Assembly: GCF_009746715.1 (NCBI RefSeq)
Contig: NZ_VRKW01000003.1
Location: 496,001 to 560,000, forward strand
DNA length: 64,000 nt
Reading direction: 5' to 3'
From: Ketobacter sp. MCCC 1A13808
GTDB taxonomy: Bacteria; Pseudomonadota; Gammaproteobacteria; Pseudomonadales; Ketobacteraceae
Below are positions 43,993 through 52,907 of this stretch, piece after piece (position 1 is the stretch's first letter; the number at the start of each line of letters is the position of its first letter). The notes under the pieces were generated by a model. The model saw nothing but the letters and a program-made list of their open reading frames with translations. It did no database searches and had not been told where the DNA came from. The position numbers and the translations under genes are program-made.

Positions 43993-45489
43993 TTATGGTC
44001 TTATAAGCTCGAAAACCTGATTGTCGTTGCCGGCAATACACTCCCATTGCGCCAGGTTTGCCCCGTTGGCGGCGGATCGGTTCGCCACATCGGCACAGAG
44101 TTCGCTATTGCGATTAATGATACGCCATTTGCCGCTGCCTGCTGACTGAAAGCGAAACTGCTGGTTGCTGCTGCCCCAATAGTCCCACAGCATCAGGTTT
44201 GCGCCGTTGGAAGTAGAAAAGCGCGAAACATCCAGTGCCTTATTGCTTGCTACCAGCGGTGAAATCCGGTGCCAGATACCATCCACCGGTTCGATCTTCC
44301 ACTTCTGGCAGTCGTTGTTCAACCATGCCCACTGCTGAATATTAGTGCCGTTGGATGCGCTGCAGTAATTAACATCCAATGCTTTGCCGCTATGGAGTGG
44401 CCGGATCTGATAGGTGCCGTTGACGGTGCCATTGCTGTTACTGCCACCCGATCCGCCACCCGATCCGTTATCGGAGCCGTCACCTGTATCGGAAGGCGGT
44501 GTCCCCACGTAACTACAGCCGCTGACCCGCAAAGAGGAATTTGAGGTGTCGGTGGAAACCAGTTGGCAATTGGGATTGCCGTTGGATACCTTGCCGGCTA
44601 ACACGTGGGTATCCCAGGCGTTCTGCAATAAGATATTTTGCTTGGTGCTGTTGGCGATATCGACCTGTTTAATGGTGGTGCCGTGGCTGTTGGTGACGCT
44701 GAAAAAACCGCGCCCGGAATCCCGTGAATAGACGCTTTCCACGGTTACATTGGGGCCATTATTGTTGGCAACGCGGAAGGTAGCGTAGCCTCCGCCCAGG
44801 TTGTTGTGATGGCCGCGTACATGACCTACGGTGCCGTTGCGACTGTCGTTCAGCAATAAACCAGAACCCCCGCTGTTGGTAACGGTGACATCGCCGATAC
44901 TAAACCCTTCAACACCGTAGGTTTCGATTGCATGGGTGGTGGAGCCGTTGATATTGATATTGCCGCGGATGGTCAGATTGCTGGACGGCCCGGTGTAATA
45001 ATCCACGCGGATACCCAGACCCACGGCCGGGTGGTAGCTCAGATCCATCTCGATGTCTTCCAGGGTGATGTCGGAGCATCCCCGAAACCAGACGCCGTAG
45101 CGCGGGCTGCCGGTTACTTTCAGATTGCGTACGGTGATATTGTCACGCCGGTCACAGTACACGGGCACGATCAGTTCTCCGCCATCCGCATGAACGGTAT
45201 TGTCATGAAAATCCAGCGTTTGATTTGGCTGCGGGCGGATACCGTAGACGTTGCCGCCATCGGGGCCGGAATTGCCTGAGTTGCGTATGTTGATGGTGCC
45301 GGGCCCCATGCTATTCGCCGCTGCGTTGACCGCATCAAAGAAGCGGGAGCCGTTGTAAACGGTGGAACCTTCGACCCTGGATTGCCAGGAGCCATTGCTA
45401 TTGCGGGTGACTTCGGCGTCCGCCAGCGCGAGAGTGGGAAGTAACAGGGCCAGGCCGGTGCCGACCAGGCGGATGAAGTGCCTTTCCAT
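43993..45489 (-). CDS. Secreted parallel beta-helix protein with ricin-type lectin domain
   Basis: 498 aa. Signal peptide ends LLPTLALADAEV. Residues about 30-330 form a right-handed parallel beta-helix with short repeated turns (NITVRNLKVTGSPRYGVWFRG, NLTIRGNININGSTTHAIETYG, VTVTNSGGSGLLLND), as in polysaccharide lyases and pectate-lyase-like proteins. A Gly/Ser/Asp linker follows (DTGDGSDNGSGGGSGGSNSN). The C-terminal ricin B-type domain has three QxW repeats (NIQQWAW, NQQFRFQ-type and LAQWEC). Likely binds or cleaves a polysaccharide outside the cell; catalytic residues were not assigned. Confidence 0.85.
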   Translation of the reverse strand: MERHFIRLVGTGLALLLPTLALADAEVTRNSNGSWQSRVEGSTVYNGSRFFDAVNAAANSMGPGTINIRNSGNSGPDGGNVYGIRPQPNQTLDFHDNTVHADGGELIVPVYCDRRDNITVRNLKVTGSPRYGVWFRGCSDITLEDIEMDLSYHPAVGLGIRVDYYTGPSSNLTIRGNININGSTTHAIETYGVEGFSIGDVTVTNSGGSGLLLNDSRNGTVGHVRGHHNNLGGGYATFRVANNNGPNVTVESVYSRDSGRGFFSVTNSHGTTIKQVDIANSTKQNILLQNAWDTHVLAGKVSNGNPNCQLVSTDTSNSSLRVSGCSYVGTPPSDTGDGSDNGSGGGSGGSNSNGTVNGTYQIRPLHSGKALDVNYCSASNGTNIQQWAWLNNDCQKWKIEPVDGIWHRISPLVASNKALDVSRFSTSNGANLMLWDYWGSSNQQFRFQSAGSGKWRIINRNSELCADVANRSAANGANLAQWECIAGNDNQVFELIRP

Positions 45490-45697
45490 AAAATCAGTCC
45501 TTGTTGTTGGTTCTTGTATGCAGCTGGACGCTAGCAGAAAGCGGTAATTGGAAAGCAGGCATGGGCCACATTCATCCCGTTACGGTGATGCCCGAAACAG
45601 GAACTTGGCCTGAAATCGCCGGGATTGGCCTGATGGGCCATCGGTGTTTCTATTTCTGCTAAGCTTAGCTGTGACTTTGGGCGGTGGGATGCAGCGT

Positions 45698-46270
45698 ATG
45701 AAACGGATTTTCCTGATTCTTTTGGTGGCCAGTAGCAACAGCTACTCCGGTGGCTATTTCGGCTTTGAGCTGGGGCATACCAAGTTTCGCTACAATTCTG
45801 ATTACATCGTGGATATTAAAGAGGACAAAACCTCAAACCGGTTTCTGGCTGGATACGCGTTTGACCCTTATTTCTCGATTGAGGCGTCCTATTTTGATAC
45901 CCAGAATTTCAATGCAGACATTGACCTGAGAAGCAGTCCGGGTGATCCGCCGGCTCCGATAAAAGGCAATTTCCGGGTGAAAAACAAAGCCCTGGCTTTT
46001 CGCGGCAGCTATCCTTTCACGCAGAAAATTTCGGCATTTGCCAGCCTGGGGATTTCTCGCTGGGATATGTCAATGGACATCACCGATTACGGATTAAGTG
46101 ATTCCGATAACGGTCTTACTTATCCTGTCGGGATCGGTGCCGAACTGAAATACGACAAGCTGACTGCCTTTTATGTTGCTGCAAGGTATCTGGATTTCGA
46201 AACCGGCTCGGCGGTCAGCCGGGATATTTCACTGTCCACTATTTCGATCGGGATAAAGCTAACGCCATAG
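45698..46270 (+). CDS. Outer-membrane beta-barrel protein (OmpA/OmpW-like)
   Basis: 190 aa from ATG 45698, chosen because GGTGGG lies at proper distance (about 9 bases); ATG 45689 would touch it. The signal peptide is IFLILLVASSNSYSGG. The mature protein is an eight-strand barrel: GGYFGFELGHTKFRYNSD, RFLAGYAFDPYFSIEASYFD, ISAFASLGISRWDMSMDI and the C-terminal STISIGIKLTP. Function unknown. The next gene follows after 68 bp. Confidence 0.75.
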   Translation: MKRIFLILLVASSNSYSGGYFGFELGHTKFRYNSDYIVDIKEDKTSNRFLAGYAFDPYFSIEASYFDTQNFNADIDLRSSPGDPPAPIKGNFRVKNKALAFRGSYPFTQKISAFASLGISRWDMSMDITDYGLSDSDNGLTYPVGIGAELKYDKLTAFYVAARYLDFETGSAVSRDISLSTISIGIKLTP

Positions 46271-46338
46271 AGGTCGGCACGCCCCTCATGAGCGTTGCCA
46301 GCCTTTGCCGTTCTGGCGCAGCGTACAAGGAATTGAAT

Positions 46339-47274
46339 GTGAACACGAAAGGCTACGATCTTATCGGAGATATTCACGGCCACGCCGATAAGCTGGTCGC
46401 GCTGCTTGAGTTGATGGGCTATCGGCATGACGGCGTGGGTTACCGTCACCCTGACCGGCAGGTGATTTTCCTTGGTGACTTTATTGATCGTGGTCCCCAA
46501 CAACGGGGTGTTTTGCAAGTGGTCATGCCCATGGTGAAATCCGGTGCGGCGCTGGCTGTGATGGGAAATCACGAATTTAATGCCTTGGCCTTCCATACCC
46601 TTGATCCCCATAGGCCGGGGCAATGGCTGCGCCCCAGAAATAATAAAAACATGGCTCAACACCTGGCATTTTTAGCGGAATATGTGAGCCCAAATTGCAA
46701 GCACGAATTAGACGACGTGCTGGACTTTTTCCGCTCGTTGCCGCTTTGGCTGGACCTGGATGGGTTGCGTGTTGTTCATGCTTGCTGGCATCCCCTGTAT
46801 ATCGAAATGATGGAAACCCGAACACCGCACGACAACACCCTGACTCCAGAGCTGCTGGTTGCTGCCAGCACCGCAGGCGAACCGGCCTATGAGGCCATCG
46901 AAACATTATTAAAAGGGGTTGAAATCGAACTTCCTGATGGTGGCGTATTTTTTGATAAAGACGGTCATGCCCGCAGCAGGGTCCGCACGCAATGGTGGAT
47001 CAAAAAGAATTCCACCTTGGGGGAAGTTTGCATGCCGATAGATGTCCTGGAGGAGTCCATCGCTAACCACCCCGTCGCTGCCAGCGACCTGTTAGGTTAC
47101 CCTGAATCGGAGAAGCCGGTCTTCGTTGGCCATTATTGGTTAAAAGGCCAGCCAACAAAACTGGCCGATAATGTGGCCTGCCTGGATTATTCTGTGGCGA
47201 AGGGCGGCAAGTTGGTAGCGTATCGCTGGCAAGGGGAGGCGGTGTTGGTGAACGAACATTTTTGTGGGGTGTAG
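46339..47274 (+). CDS. Metallophosphoesterase (PPP-type, ApaH/PrpE-like)
   Basis: 311 aa from GTG 46339, chosen because AAGGA lies 6 bases upstream and MNTKGYDLIGDIHGH is the family start; a frame from 46288 is longer but lacks support. Motifs of two-metal PPP phosphatases are complete: GDIHGHADKL, VIFLGDFIDRGPQQ, VMGNHEFNAL, VVHACWHP and GHYWLKG. Substrates may be phosphoproteins or diadenosine polyphosphates. Stands alone. Confidence 0.88.
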   Translation: MNTKGYDLIGDIHGHADKLVALLELMGYRHDGVGYRHPDRQVIFLGDFIDRGPQQRGVLQVVMPMVKSGAALAVMGNHEFNALAFHTLDPHRPGQWLRPRNNKNMAQHLAFLAEYVSPNCKHELDDVLDFFRSLPLWLDLDGLRVVHACWHPLYIEMMETRTPHDNTLTPELLVAASTAGEPAYEAIETLLKGVEIELPDGGVFFDKDGHARSRVRTQWWIKKNSTLGEVCMPIDVLEESIANHPVAASDLLGYPESEKPVFVGHYWLKGQPTKLADNVACLDYSVAKGGKLVAYRWQGEAVLVNEHFCGV

Positions 47275-47463
47275 TTAGTCGTCGCGCTCTGGATTGTTTG
47301 CGTTACCTACCTGAATCGTAGAGATCCATTGCCACCCCGGTATAAGCACGTGGTCCGATCGGGCAGCTCATTACGAAATACAAGAACGCCTACGCCATCG
47401 GAATTTGCACCAGCCGATCGCGTATTCAGGCGCGTTGCAGGGATGTGTTTCCCTAAGGGGCGA

Positions 47464-48108
47464 TTATCGCGTGCCGTGTACCACCATGGTTTTGCCGGCA
47501 ACGTCCACCAACCCCTTTGCTTCCAGTTCTTTCAACACCCTGCCAACCATCTCCCGGGAGCAACCCACGATGCGCCCGATTTCCTGGCGGGTGATCTTGA
47601 TCTGCATACCATCCGGATGAGTCATAGCATCGGGCTGCTTGCACAGGTCAATAAGCGTGGAAGCTACCCGCCCTGCAACATCCAGAAAGGCGAGATTACC
47701 GACCTTTTTGGTCGCCTGGGTCAGGCGCCTGGTTAGCTGGCGGTTAATGGCGAACAGCAAATCCGGCATTTGCCTGGCTAGTTCGCGGAACTCGGTGTAG
47801 TCAACCTGGATCAATTCGCAATCGGTTTTAGCCCGGACATAGGCTTCTCTTGGCGTGTCAGGGTAAAACAGCCCGATCTCGCCTATGAAGGCGCCCGGAT
47901 TAAGATAAGCCAGTATGATTTCACGACCTTCATCACTTTGAATGCTGACGGTTGCGGTGCCATCCACGACGTAAAACAAGCTATCGCTGTTGTCTCCCGG
48001 CTCCAGAATCAGACCGTTTTTTGGGTGCCTGCGGCGATGCCCATGTTTAACCAGTTGGTCAATGTCCTGCATATCAAGGGCGGGGCGGGTAAGCTCTGCT
48101 GTACTCAT
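47464..48108 (-). CDS. vfr: Crp/Vfr-type cAMP-responsive regulator
   Basis: 214 aa from ATG 48108, exactly the length of Vfr. AAGGAG stands 10 bases upstream; a start at 48156 would add 16 unrelated residues. The cyclic-nucleotide pocket is FIGEIGLFYPDTPREAYVRAKTDCEL, with the Glu and Arg that contact cAMP. The C-terminal HTH is ITRQEIGRIVGCSREMVGRVLKELEAKGLV. A global regulator of virulence and catabolism in relatives. Monocistronic. Confidence 0.92.
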   Translation of the reverse strand: MSTAELTRPALDMQDIDQLVKHGHRRRHPKNGLILEPGDNSDSLFYVVDGTATVSIQSDEGREIILAYLNPGAFIGEIGLFYPDTPREAYVRAKTDCELIQVDYTEFRELARQMPDLLFAINRQLTRRLTQATKKVGNLAFLDVAGRVASTLIDLCKQPDAMTHPDGMQIKITRQEIGRIVGCSREMVGRVLKELEAKGLVDVAGKTMVVHGTR

Positions 48109-48344
48109 TTCAAAACAGCTCCTTGCTTGGTGTGGGTACTCATTAAGAATAAGCAAGGATCCTGGATTTGAACATTTTATGGGTGAATTTGAGGTGAATT
48201 CAAAGCTAATTCAGTTAGTGGGGGGGTGAGTATTGAAAGTACGCACGTGAATCCCGCAACCACTTAAGATGAGCAAGCGTTGGGTTCTGTCCTGGGTGGG
48301 CCGGTAAATCAAGGGTGCAAGATGACGGTCAGGATAAACTGATT

Positions 48345-48670
48345 TCCCCCCCCCCCGGTTGCCCACGGTTCCGGCATTACCCAGGCCATCTACAACAACG
48401 CCAGTACCGTAATCCGCATACCCGCCACCTTGAACAAACTCATTGTGGAAATAGAGAAACTGGATTGGTACAGCGCCAAAACCGAAAGCCTTGGGGACAT
48501 GTATGAAGGCCTGCTGGAGATCAGCACCATGGTGCAACTGATGAAGCCCCGGCTCGACGACGCCATGGTTGATCCCGCCGCAGGCACCGGCGGTTTCCTC
48601 ATCAGTGCCCACCATTACATTAACCAGCACAATGACGTGGAAAGCTTGAAGAGTTGTCATTCTTGCCGGT
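48345..48670 (+). pseudogene. hsdM: hsdM remnant (type I methyltransferase) with C11 tract
   Basis: The plus frame reads HGSGITQAIYNNAS, then IEKLDWYSAKTESLGDMYEGLLE and DDAMVDPAAGTGGFLISAHHYINQ. These are pieces of HsdM from the pre-catalytic helix to the AdoMet motif DPAxGTGGFL. The usual stretch between GLLE and DPA, about 35 residues with GQYFTPR, is missing, as are both ends. Eleven Cs stand at 48346-48356 at the left border. It cannot be functional. The following 170 bp (48671-48840) seem to hold further decayed coding sequence on the minus strand (SYALNVARAAGISAKLKYTE), unassigned. Confidence 0.7.
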
Positions 48671-48844
48671 GAAGTCAGTGACTGTTTCTTTGGGAAGTTC
48701 GGTGTACTTTAGTTTGGCACTGATTCCAGCGGCACGGGCGACGTTGAGTGCGTAGGAAAAGCGAACGGTTTACTTTGCAGCTTTGGTTTTTAAGGCGAAG
48801 ATGGATTGAGGTGGCTCCGGTGAAGAGTCTGGACCAATTTGAAT

Positions 48845-49669
48845 TTATGACTCTTTATTAATTGGTTGTTGAGGGTCTGCTCCGAGGCTGATGTATTCCA
48901 ACCGCCAAGGTTTCAGAATCTGTGATATCCGGTAGCTAAACCCTTCATCGGAAATCACATCAACATATTCAAGCTCTATATCCTTCCACTTGTGGTCGGT
49001 ATTACTATAGAGCTTCGCTTGAAAAGCGGTCTCTATTTTTGACTTCATTGACGTTGCTGCTGCTTTGGCTCGTGCCGTATCATCCTCTGTTTGATACATA
49101 ATAACGATACCCAGAAGGTAGGTTTCGTCTGGGCTCGCTTCTTCATTGGTTAGGTCGAAGTATATCGCTGCAATGTCGCTACCCAGTTTTTTACCAGCAT
49201 CTACAATCTTTCTATCCAGCTTGTGTCGAGTCAATCTTTGCTCGAATTGATCGGGAAAGGCTGAGCGCCTGTATCGGCTGGCCAGCCAGCGCTGAAAAAT
49301 CACCTTTGCAGACTAATTGAGGTGCACATCCGACGGTGCGTGTTCGGCAAGCTCGGTTTTTAAAACAGATTGTTTGCTCAGCACTTCAAGTTCAATATAA
49401 GGCGTATCTCCGCCTTCAATCGGCAGGTGCAGCTTCCGCGCATTTTTGCCATTGGTGAAGTTTCCGTTTAACTCTTCGCCGGTAACTTCCCTACCCACCA
49501 CAACTTCCACATAAGGTTCGGATTCAGGTAGCTGAGACAAATCACAGTCGTGTGACGCGACTACTACCAGGCTGTCGAAACCATCTGCTGACAGACCCAG
49601 TGCTGTGGCAGAATTCTTAGTTAGAAATTTACCCTGTCGCCAGGGTGTTGCTCTGGACCAGGTTTCCAT
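48845..49669 (-). pseudogene. Unknown gene interrupted by one in-frame TAG
   Basis: Frame 1 (start 49669) gives 118 residues with WRQGKFLTKNSATALGL and VVVASHDCDLSQLPESEPYVEVVVG and stops at TAG 49313-49315. The same frame continues at once with SAKVIFQRWLASRYRRSAFPDQFEQRL and another 150 residues to 48845. The two halves read as one 274-residue protein of the 'SHDCDL / ASRYRRSAFP' type seen elsewhere as a single chain. CAG to TAG would explain the break. Either a recent pseudogene or split translation from GTG 49303. Third gene of the operon that starts at 51085; its role is unknown. Confidence 0.65.
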
Positions 49670-49678
49670 TGGCGAGAA

Positions 49679-50305
49679 TTACTCCAAATCAATGTTGGTA
49701 TCGATTCGCGGTAATTTTCGGCTCCGCAGGCGGCTAGCCAGACTGGTACGTTCTTCAGCTTCTTGCTTGATTTGTGCTATCAGCTTTTTGCTTGGCTCGT
49801 AAATTAATTCACCGCCGGCCAATAGATCCAACAGGCTTTTGCCTTGCGTAAAGGGCCGCTTCATTAACAGTCCGGTAACCTCGACGTTCTCGTTCTCGAA
49901 CAGATCTGCTGTATCGTTGAGATCTGCTAAACGCGCCAGGTTTTTCTCTGTAAGCTTTTCGCCATTTCGCCAGTTATATACTGCCGTTCGAGACACCCCT
50001 AAAAGTTGAGCTTGTCGAGAAATGCTTAAACCGAATAATTCCTTGATTCGGTCGGTAACATATTCTGCATCCAAAGAAATGGATGCGCCCTCTGCCGGAG
50101 ACTCCGGGCTTACGATGAAGGGGTGCTCTATTGAGCTGGTGGGGATTCCATAGCCAGTATGCTGGAGGAACACTGACAAGGGTGTTGTGGTTTCACCAAG
50201 CAACGAAGCCATCAGAAAAACGCTTTTTTGTGTTGTTGAGCTTTCTCCGGTTTGCGGGCTGGCATCAGTCCAGCCTCCGGTGGCTCGGATATCGTAAGCG
50301 AGCAT
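49679..50305 (-). CDS. HTH protein, antitoxin-like
   Basis: 208 aa. A Cro/CI-type HTH at about residues 85-115: LFGLSISRQAQLLGVSRTAVYNWRNGEKLTEKNLARL. The C-terminal part LLMKRPFTQGKSLLDLLAGGELIYEPSKKLI resembles the toxin-binding end of MbcA/ParS-like antitoxins (SLLDLL..G). It is 9 bp after the TIGR04255-type gene and 9 bp before the amber-broken gene, so one operon. Could regulate the operon. Confidence 0.65.
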   Translation of the reverse strand: MLAYDIRATGGWTDASPQTGESSTTQKSVFLMASLLGETTTPLSVFLQHTGYGIPTSSIEHPFIVSPESPAEGASISLDAEYVTDRIKELFGLSISRQAQLLGVSRTAVYNWRNGEKLTEKNLARLADLNDTADLFENENVEVTGLLMKRPFTQGKSLLDLLAGGELIYEPSKKLIAQIKQEAEERTSLASRLRSRKLPRIDTNIDLE

Positions 50306-50314
50306 AAAGCCTCC

Positions 50315-51085
50315 TTATTGCCAAACTGTCAGTGCGTGGTTGGTAATCAGTTCCTTGAACGAACTCTCAATGTCGTCATGCAGGCCTGTCAGGTTGGTCA
50401 TGATGCTACTTAGATTAAAAATCTGCCGTCTATCATTAAAGGCATCTGAATCGACAATGGCATGTCGTCCTTTGTGTGCCAGAAACTTTTCGTCCAGCTG
50501 TGGCGCCATTGAGTGCAGCTCTGCTGGCAGCGCAAGCTGACCATCACGAATGATAACGCGTGTAATCAGGGTGCCATGCTCGCTTTTCGACACGGTTTCG
50601 CTAAAGGAGTGGGTGAGCTGCTTAACGCGCTCAGACAACCCCATCACCTCTTTCACAACGTATTGTGAAAGCGCATCGCCTGGTTGCGGTTGAACCGCAT
50701 CAAAATATCGGATGCCTAAACGCGATACATAATCCAGTCCGTTGGGAATGGAATCATTCAAAGTTTCTATGCCAAGCTCAACCCGGTCTGAGAATTCGAC
50801 AAAAGTCTCATAGTCCGTGGTTTGAAACGTCAACGAGTTGTTATCCAGCACAAAATTGGATGTGCCTGGGATGTCGCCAAACACATAGCGTGCCTGTTGA
50901 GTGGTGTTTGTGCCTCCGTTTTGGAAGGCTATGACTTGTACGTTTTCCTGGCGAAAGTCTGGAAAGTGAGCGACTCTCAGCTTCTCCTGAATATCTGGAA
51001 TGCAGTCATTCAACTTGAGAAGTGGGTTGAATCTCACCTGGGCCAGCGTGAAAAATACCGGCGCATTGCTCATTTTGTTGCCCAT
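50315..51085 (-). CDS. TIGR04255-family protein
   Basis: 256 aa, start ATG 51085 after AGGAGG. NAPVFFTLAQVRFNPLLKLNDCIPDIQEKLRVAHFPDF and DYVSRLGIRYFDAVQP are the family pattern. These sporadically distributed proteins are frequent in mobile and defence-associated islands. Function unknown. First gene of the minus-strand operon that is divergent from the CARF-like regulator. Confidence 0.75.
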   Translation of the reverse strand: MGNKMSNAPVFFTLAQVRFNPLLKLNDCIPDIQEKLRVAHFPDFRQENVQVIAFQNGGTNTTQQARYVFGDIPGTSNFVLDNNSLTFQTTDYETFVEFSDRVELGIETLNDSIPNGLDYVSRLGIRYFDAVQPQPGDALSQYVVKEVMGLSERVKQLTHSFSETVSKSEHGTLITRVIIRDGQLALPAELHSMAPQLDEKFLAHKGRHAIVDSDAFNDRRQIFNLSSIMTNLTGLHDDIESSFKELITNHALTVWQ

Positions 51086-51259
51086 AACGCCTCCTGAGTG
51101 CTCGCTAGGTTTACAAACGGGTTGACACTTTACACTTTAGTTGACATCTGAAGCAAGTGGAAGTTTGTTCGTGTAAGCGAGCTAATTAACTTAGGCTTTC
51201 CTCTCAACCCTAAATATTTTAGATCAACTTAAATCTTTCCGATCGATCCGTTAGTATCA

Positions 51260-51290
51260 GGCTAAATCGCGTAAGTGACAGGATTTAGCC
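51260..51290. promoter_or_regulatory. Inverted repeat in the divergent promoter region
   Basis: GGCTAAATC and GATTTAGCC, a perfect 9-bp dyad with 13-bp spacing. It lies 73 bp upstream of the regulator start (51363) and 175 bp upstream of the opposite operon. It could be an operator or an mRNA hairpin. A 14-residue leader frame (51326-51370, MKMKISDVLECVGE) overlaps the GTG of the regulator. Confidence 0.45.
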
Positions 51291-51362
51291 ATGATATGTT
51301 GCCATCTTGCTAGCTTGATGGGGGAATGAAAATGAAGATCTCTGATGTGTTGGAGTGTGTAG

Positions 51363-52847
51363 GTGAATAGAGCCAAGCCCCGCGTGTTGATCAGCTGGAT
51401 AGGTCGCAATGACCTCAACGCGTTGGACGGAAACGGTCTAGGCCCGCTTGCCTCCACGCTTACGGCCGTGGAATTCGATCGCGTTGAGTTGCTGTACAAC
51501 TACCCGGAGGACGAGGTAAAGCCATATCTAGTCTGGTTAGCAGAAAAAGTGAATGCCGACTTTCAGGCTCATGCTGTTTCCTTATCATCCCCGGTGAACC
51601 TGGGTGAGATTTACCAACAAGCTGATAGTCACCTTGCAAGGATTACATCAAGCGGACCAGAGCTTTCTATTTTGTTAAGTCCAGGCACACCGGCGATGCA
51701 GGCTGTCTGGATTTTGCTGGGTAAAACCCGTTATCCCTGCCAGTTTTACCAGTCCTCCCTGGAGCAAGGTGTGCAAAAGATCGAAATTCCATTTGAATTA
51801 TCGGTTGAATACGTCCCTGCCGCCAGCGGGCTAAGCGCCACAAAAATCAGTCAGCTGGCGGAGGCCAATGCCCCAATCAACGCGGCGTTCGATAACATCG
51901 TTACCCGCAACCCACGTATGCAGACGCTTAAAGCGCAGGCGCAGATCTTGGCTCAGCGCGAAGTCCCGGTGTTGATCTATGGGGAAACGGGCACCGGCAA
52001 AGAGCTGTTTGCCCGCGCCATCCATAACGCCAGTAGCCGGGCCAGCAATCCTTTTATTGCGCTCAACTGTGGGGCTATACCATCCGAGTTGGTGGATTCG
52101 GTTCTGTTCGGTCATAAGAAAGGTGCATTTACCGGGGCGATCTCAGACAAGCCCGGCGTATTCCAGCAGGCTCAAGGGGGTACCCTGTTTCTGGATGAGT
52201 TTGGCGAGCTGGAGCCGGTTGTGCAGGTACGCCTGCTGCGGGTGTTGCAGGAAGGAATCTGCACGCCGGTAGGCGGCACCAAAGAGGAGTCGGTAGACGT
52301 TCGCTTAATAACCGCCACCCACCGTAACCTGATGGAAGCGGTCTCCAGCGGGGCTTTCCGTGAAGATCTTTTCTACCGCGTTGCCGTTGGTGTATTGCAC
52401 CTGCCCCCGTTGCGCGAGCGTGAGGGTGATCTATCCTTACTAGCGGATACGCTGTTAGCGGGCTTGGGAGACCAGGATGCGGCTCTAAAGCATAAAAAAA
52501 TTTCTCCCGACGCAAAAAATATTATCCTGAAGCACCCTTGGCGGGGTAATGTGAGGGAGCTGCAGTCTACTCTGTTGAGGTCGGCTCTCTGGTGTCAGGG
52601 TGACACCATCTCGGCTGAGGATCTTCGTCAGTCGCTGTTCCAAATGCCCGAAAAGGAATCGGGTATCACGCAAAGGGATGTTTCACAAGGTATTGATATA
52701 CAACAGTTAATAGGTCAATTTGCGGGCGACTATATTCGCCGGGCATTGGACTGTAGCGGTCAAAATAAAACCCGTGCAGCCCAGCTGCTGGGCCTTAAAA
52801 ACTACCAGACCCTGAACAATTGGATGGAAAAGTACGGCATTTCCTGA
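51363..52847 (+). CDS. CARF-like sigma-54 activator (RtcR-type architecture)
   Basis: 494 aa, start GTG 51363. Residues 1 to about 155 form an alpha/beta domain (VLISWIGRNDLNAL, VEFDRVELLYNYPED, LSILLSPGTPAMQAVWILLG). The SPGTPAM turn at 106-112 corresponds to the ligand-binding motif of CARF domains. An enhancer-binding AAA+ domain follows: Walker A GETGTGKE (207-214), GAFTGA (254-259), the loop that contacts sigma-54, Walker B TLFLDEF (274-280), and FREDLFYRVAVG. The C-terminus is a Fis HTH (ALDCSGQNKTRAAQLLGLKNYQTLNNWMEKYG). RtcR is the known member of this architecture. A -24/-12 promoter starts 15 bp after its stop, before hsdR. Confidence 0.85.
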   Translation: MNRAKPRVLISWIGRNDLNALDGNGLGPLASTLTAVEFDRVELLYNYPEDEVKPYLVWLAEKVNADFQAHAVSLSSPVNLGEIYQQADSHLARITSSGPELSILLSPGTPAMQAVWILLGKTRYPCQFYQSSLEQGVQKIEIPFELSVEYVPAASGLSATKISQLAEANAPINAAFDNIVTRNPRMQTLKAQAQILAQREVPVLIYGETGTGKELFARAIHNASSRASNPFIALNCGAIPSELVDSVLFGHKKGAFTGAISDKPGVFQQAQGGTLFLDEFGELEPVVQVRLLRVLQEGICTPVGGTKEESVDVRLITATHRNLMEAVSSGAFREDLFYRVAVGVLHLPPLREREGDLSLLADTLLAGLGDQDAALKHKKISPDAKNIILKHPWRGNVRELQSTLLRSALWCQGDTISAEDLRQSLFQMPEKESGITQRDVSQGIDIQQLIGQFAGDYIRRALDCSGQNKTRAAQLLGLKNYQTLNNWMEKYGIS

Positions 52848-52861
52848 CGATAAAACAAACA

Positions 52862-52878
52862 TTGGCACGGCCTTCGCT
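52862..52878 (+). promoter_or_regulatory. Sigma-54 (-24/-12) promoter before hsdR
   Basis: TTGGCACGGCCTTCGCT. Against the consensus TTGGCACG-N4-TTGCT it has one mismatch (TCGC for TTGC). GG at 52864-52865 and GC at 52876-52877 are exactly 10 bp apart. Transcription would start near 52889, 19 bp before the ATG at 52908. No such match was seen in front of the opposite operon. The activator gene lies immediately upstream. Confidence 0.7.
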
Positions 52879-52907
52879 ATAAGCCGGTCATGGACAGAAT
52901 TATTTTT

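Noticed and set aside
48211-48660. Minus-strand 149-residue frame
   Set aside because: Antisense shadow of the hsdM remnant.
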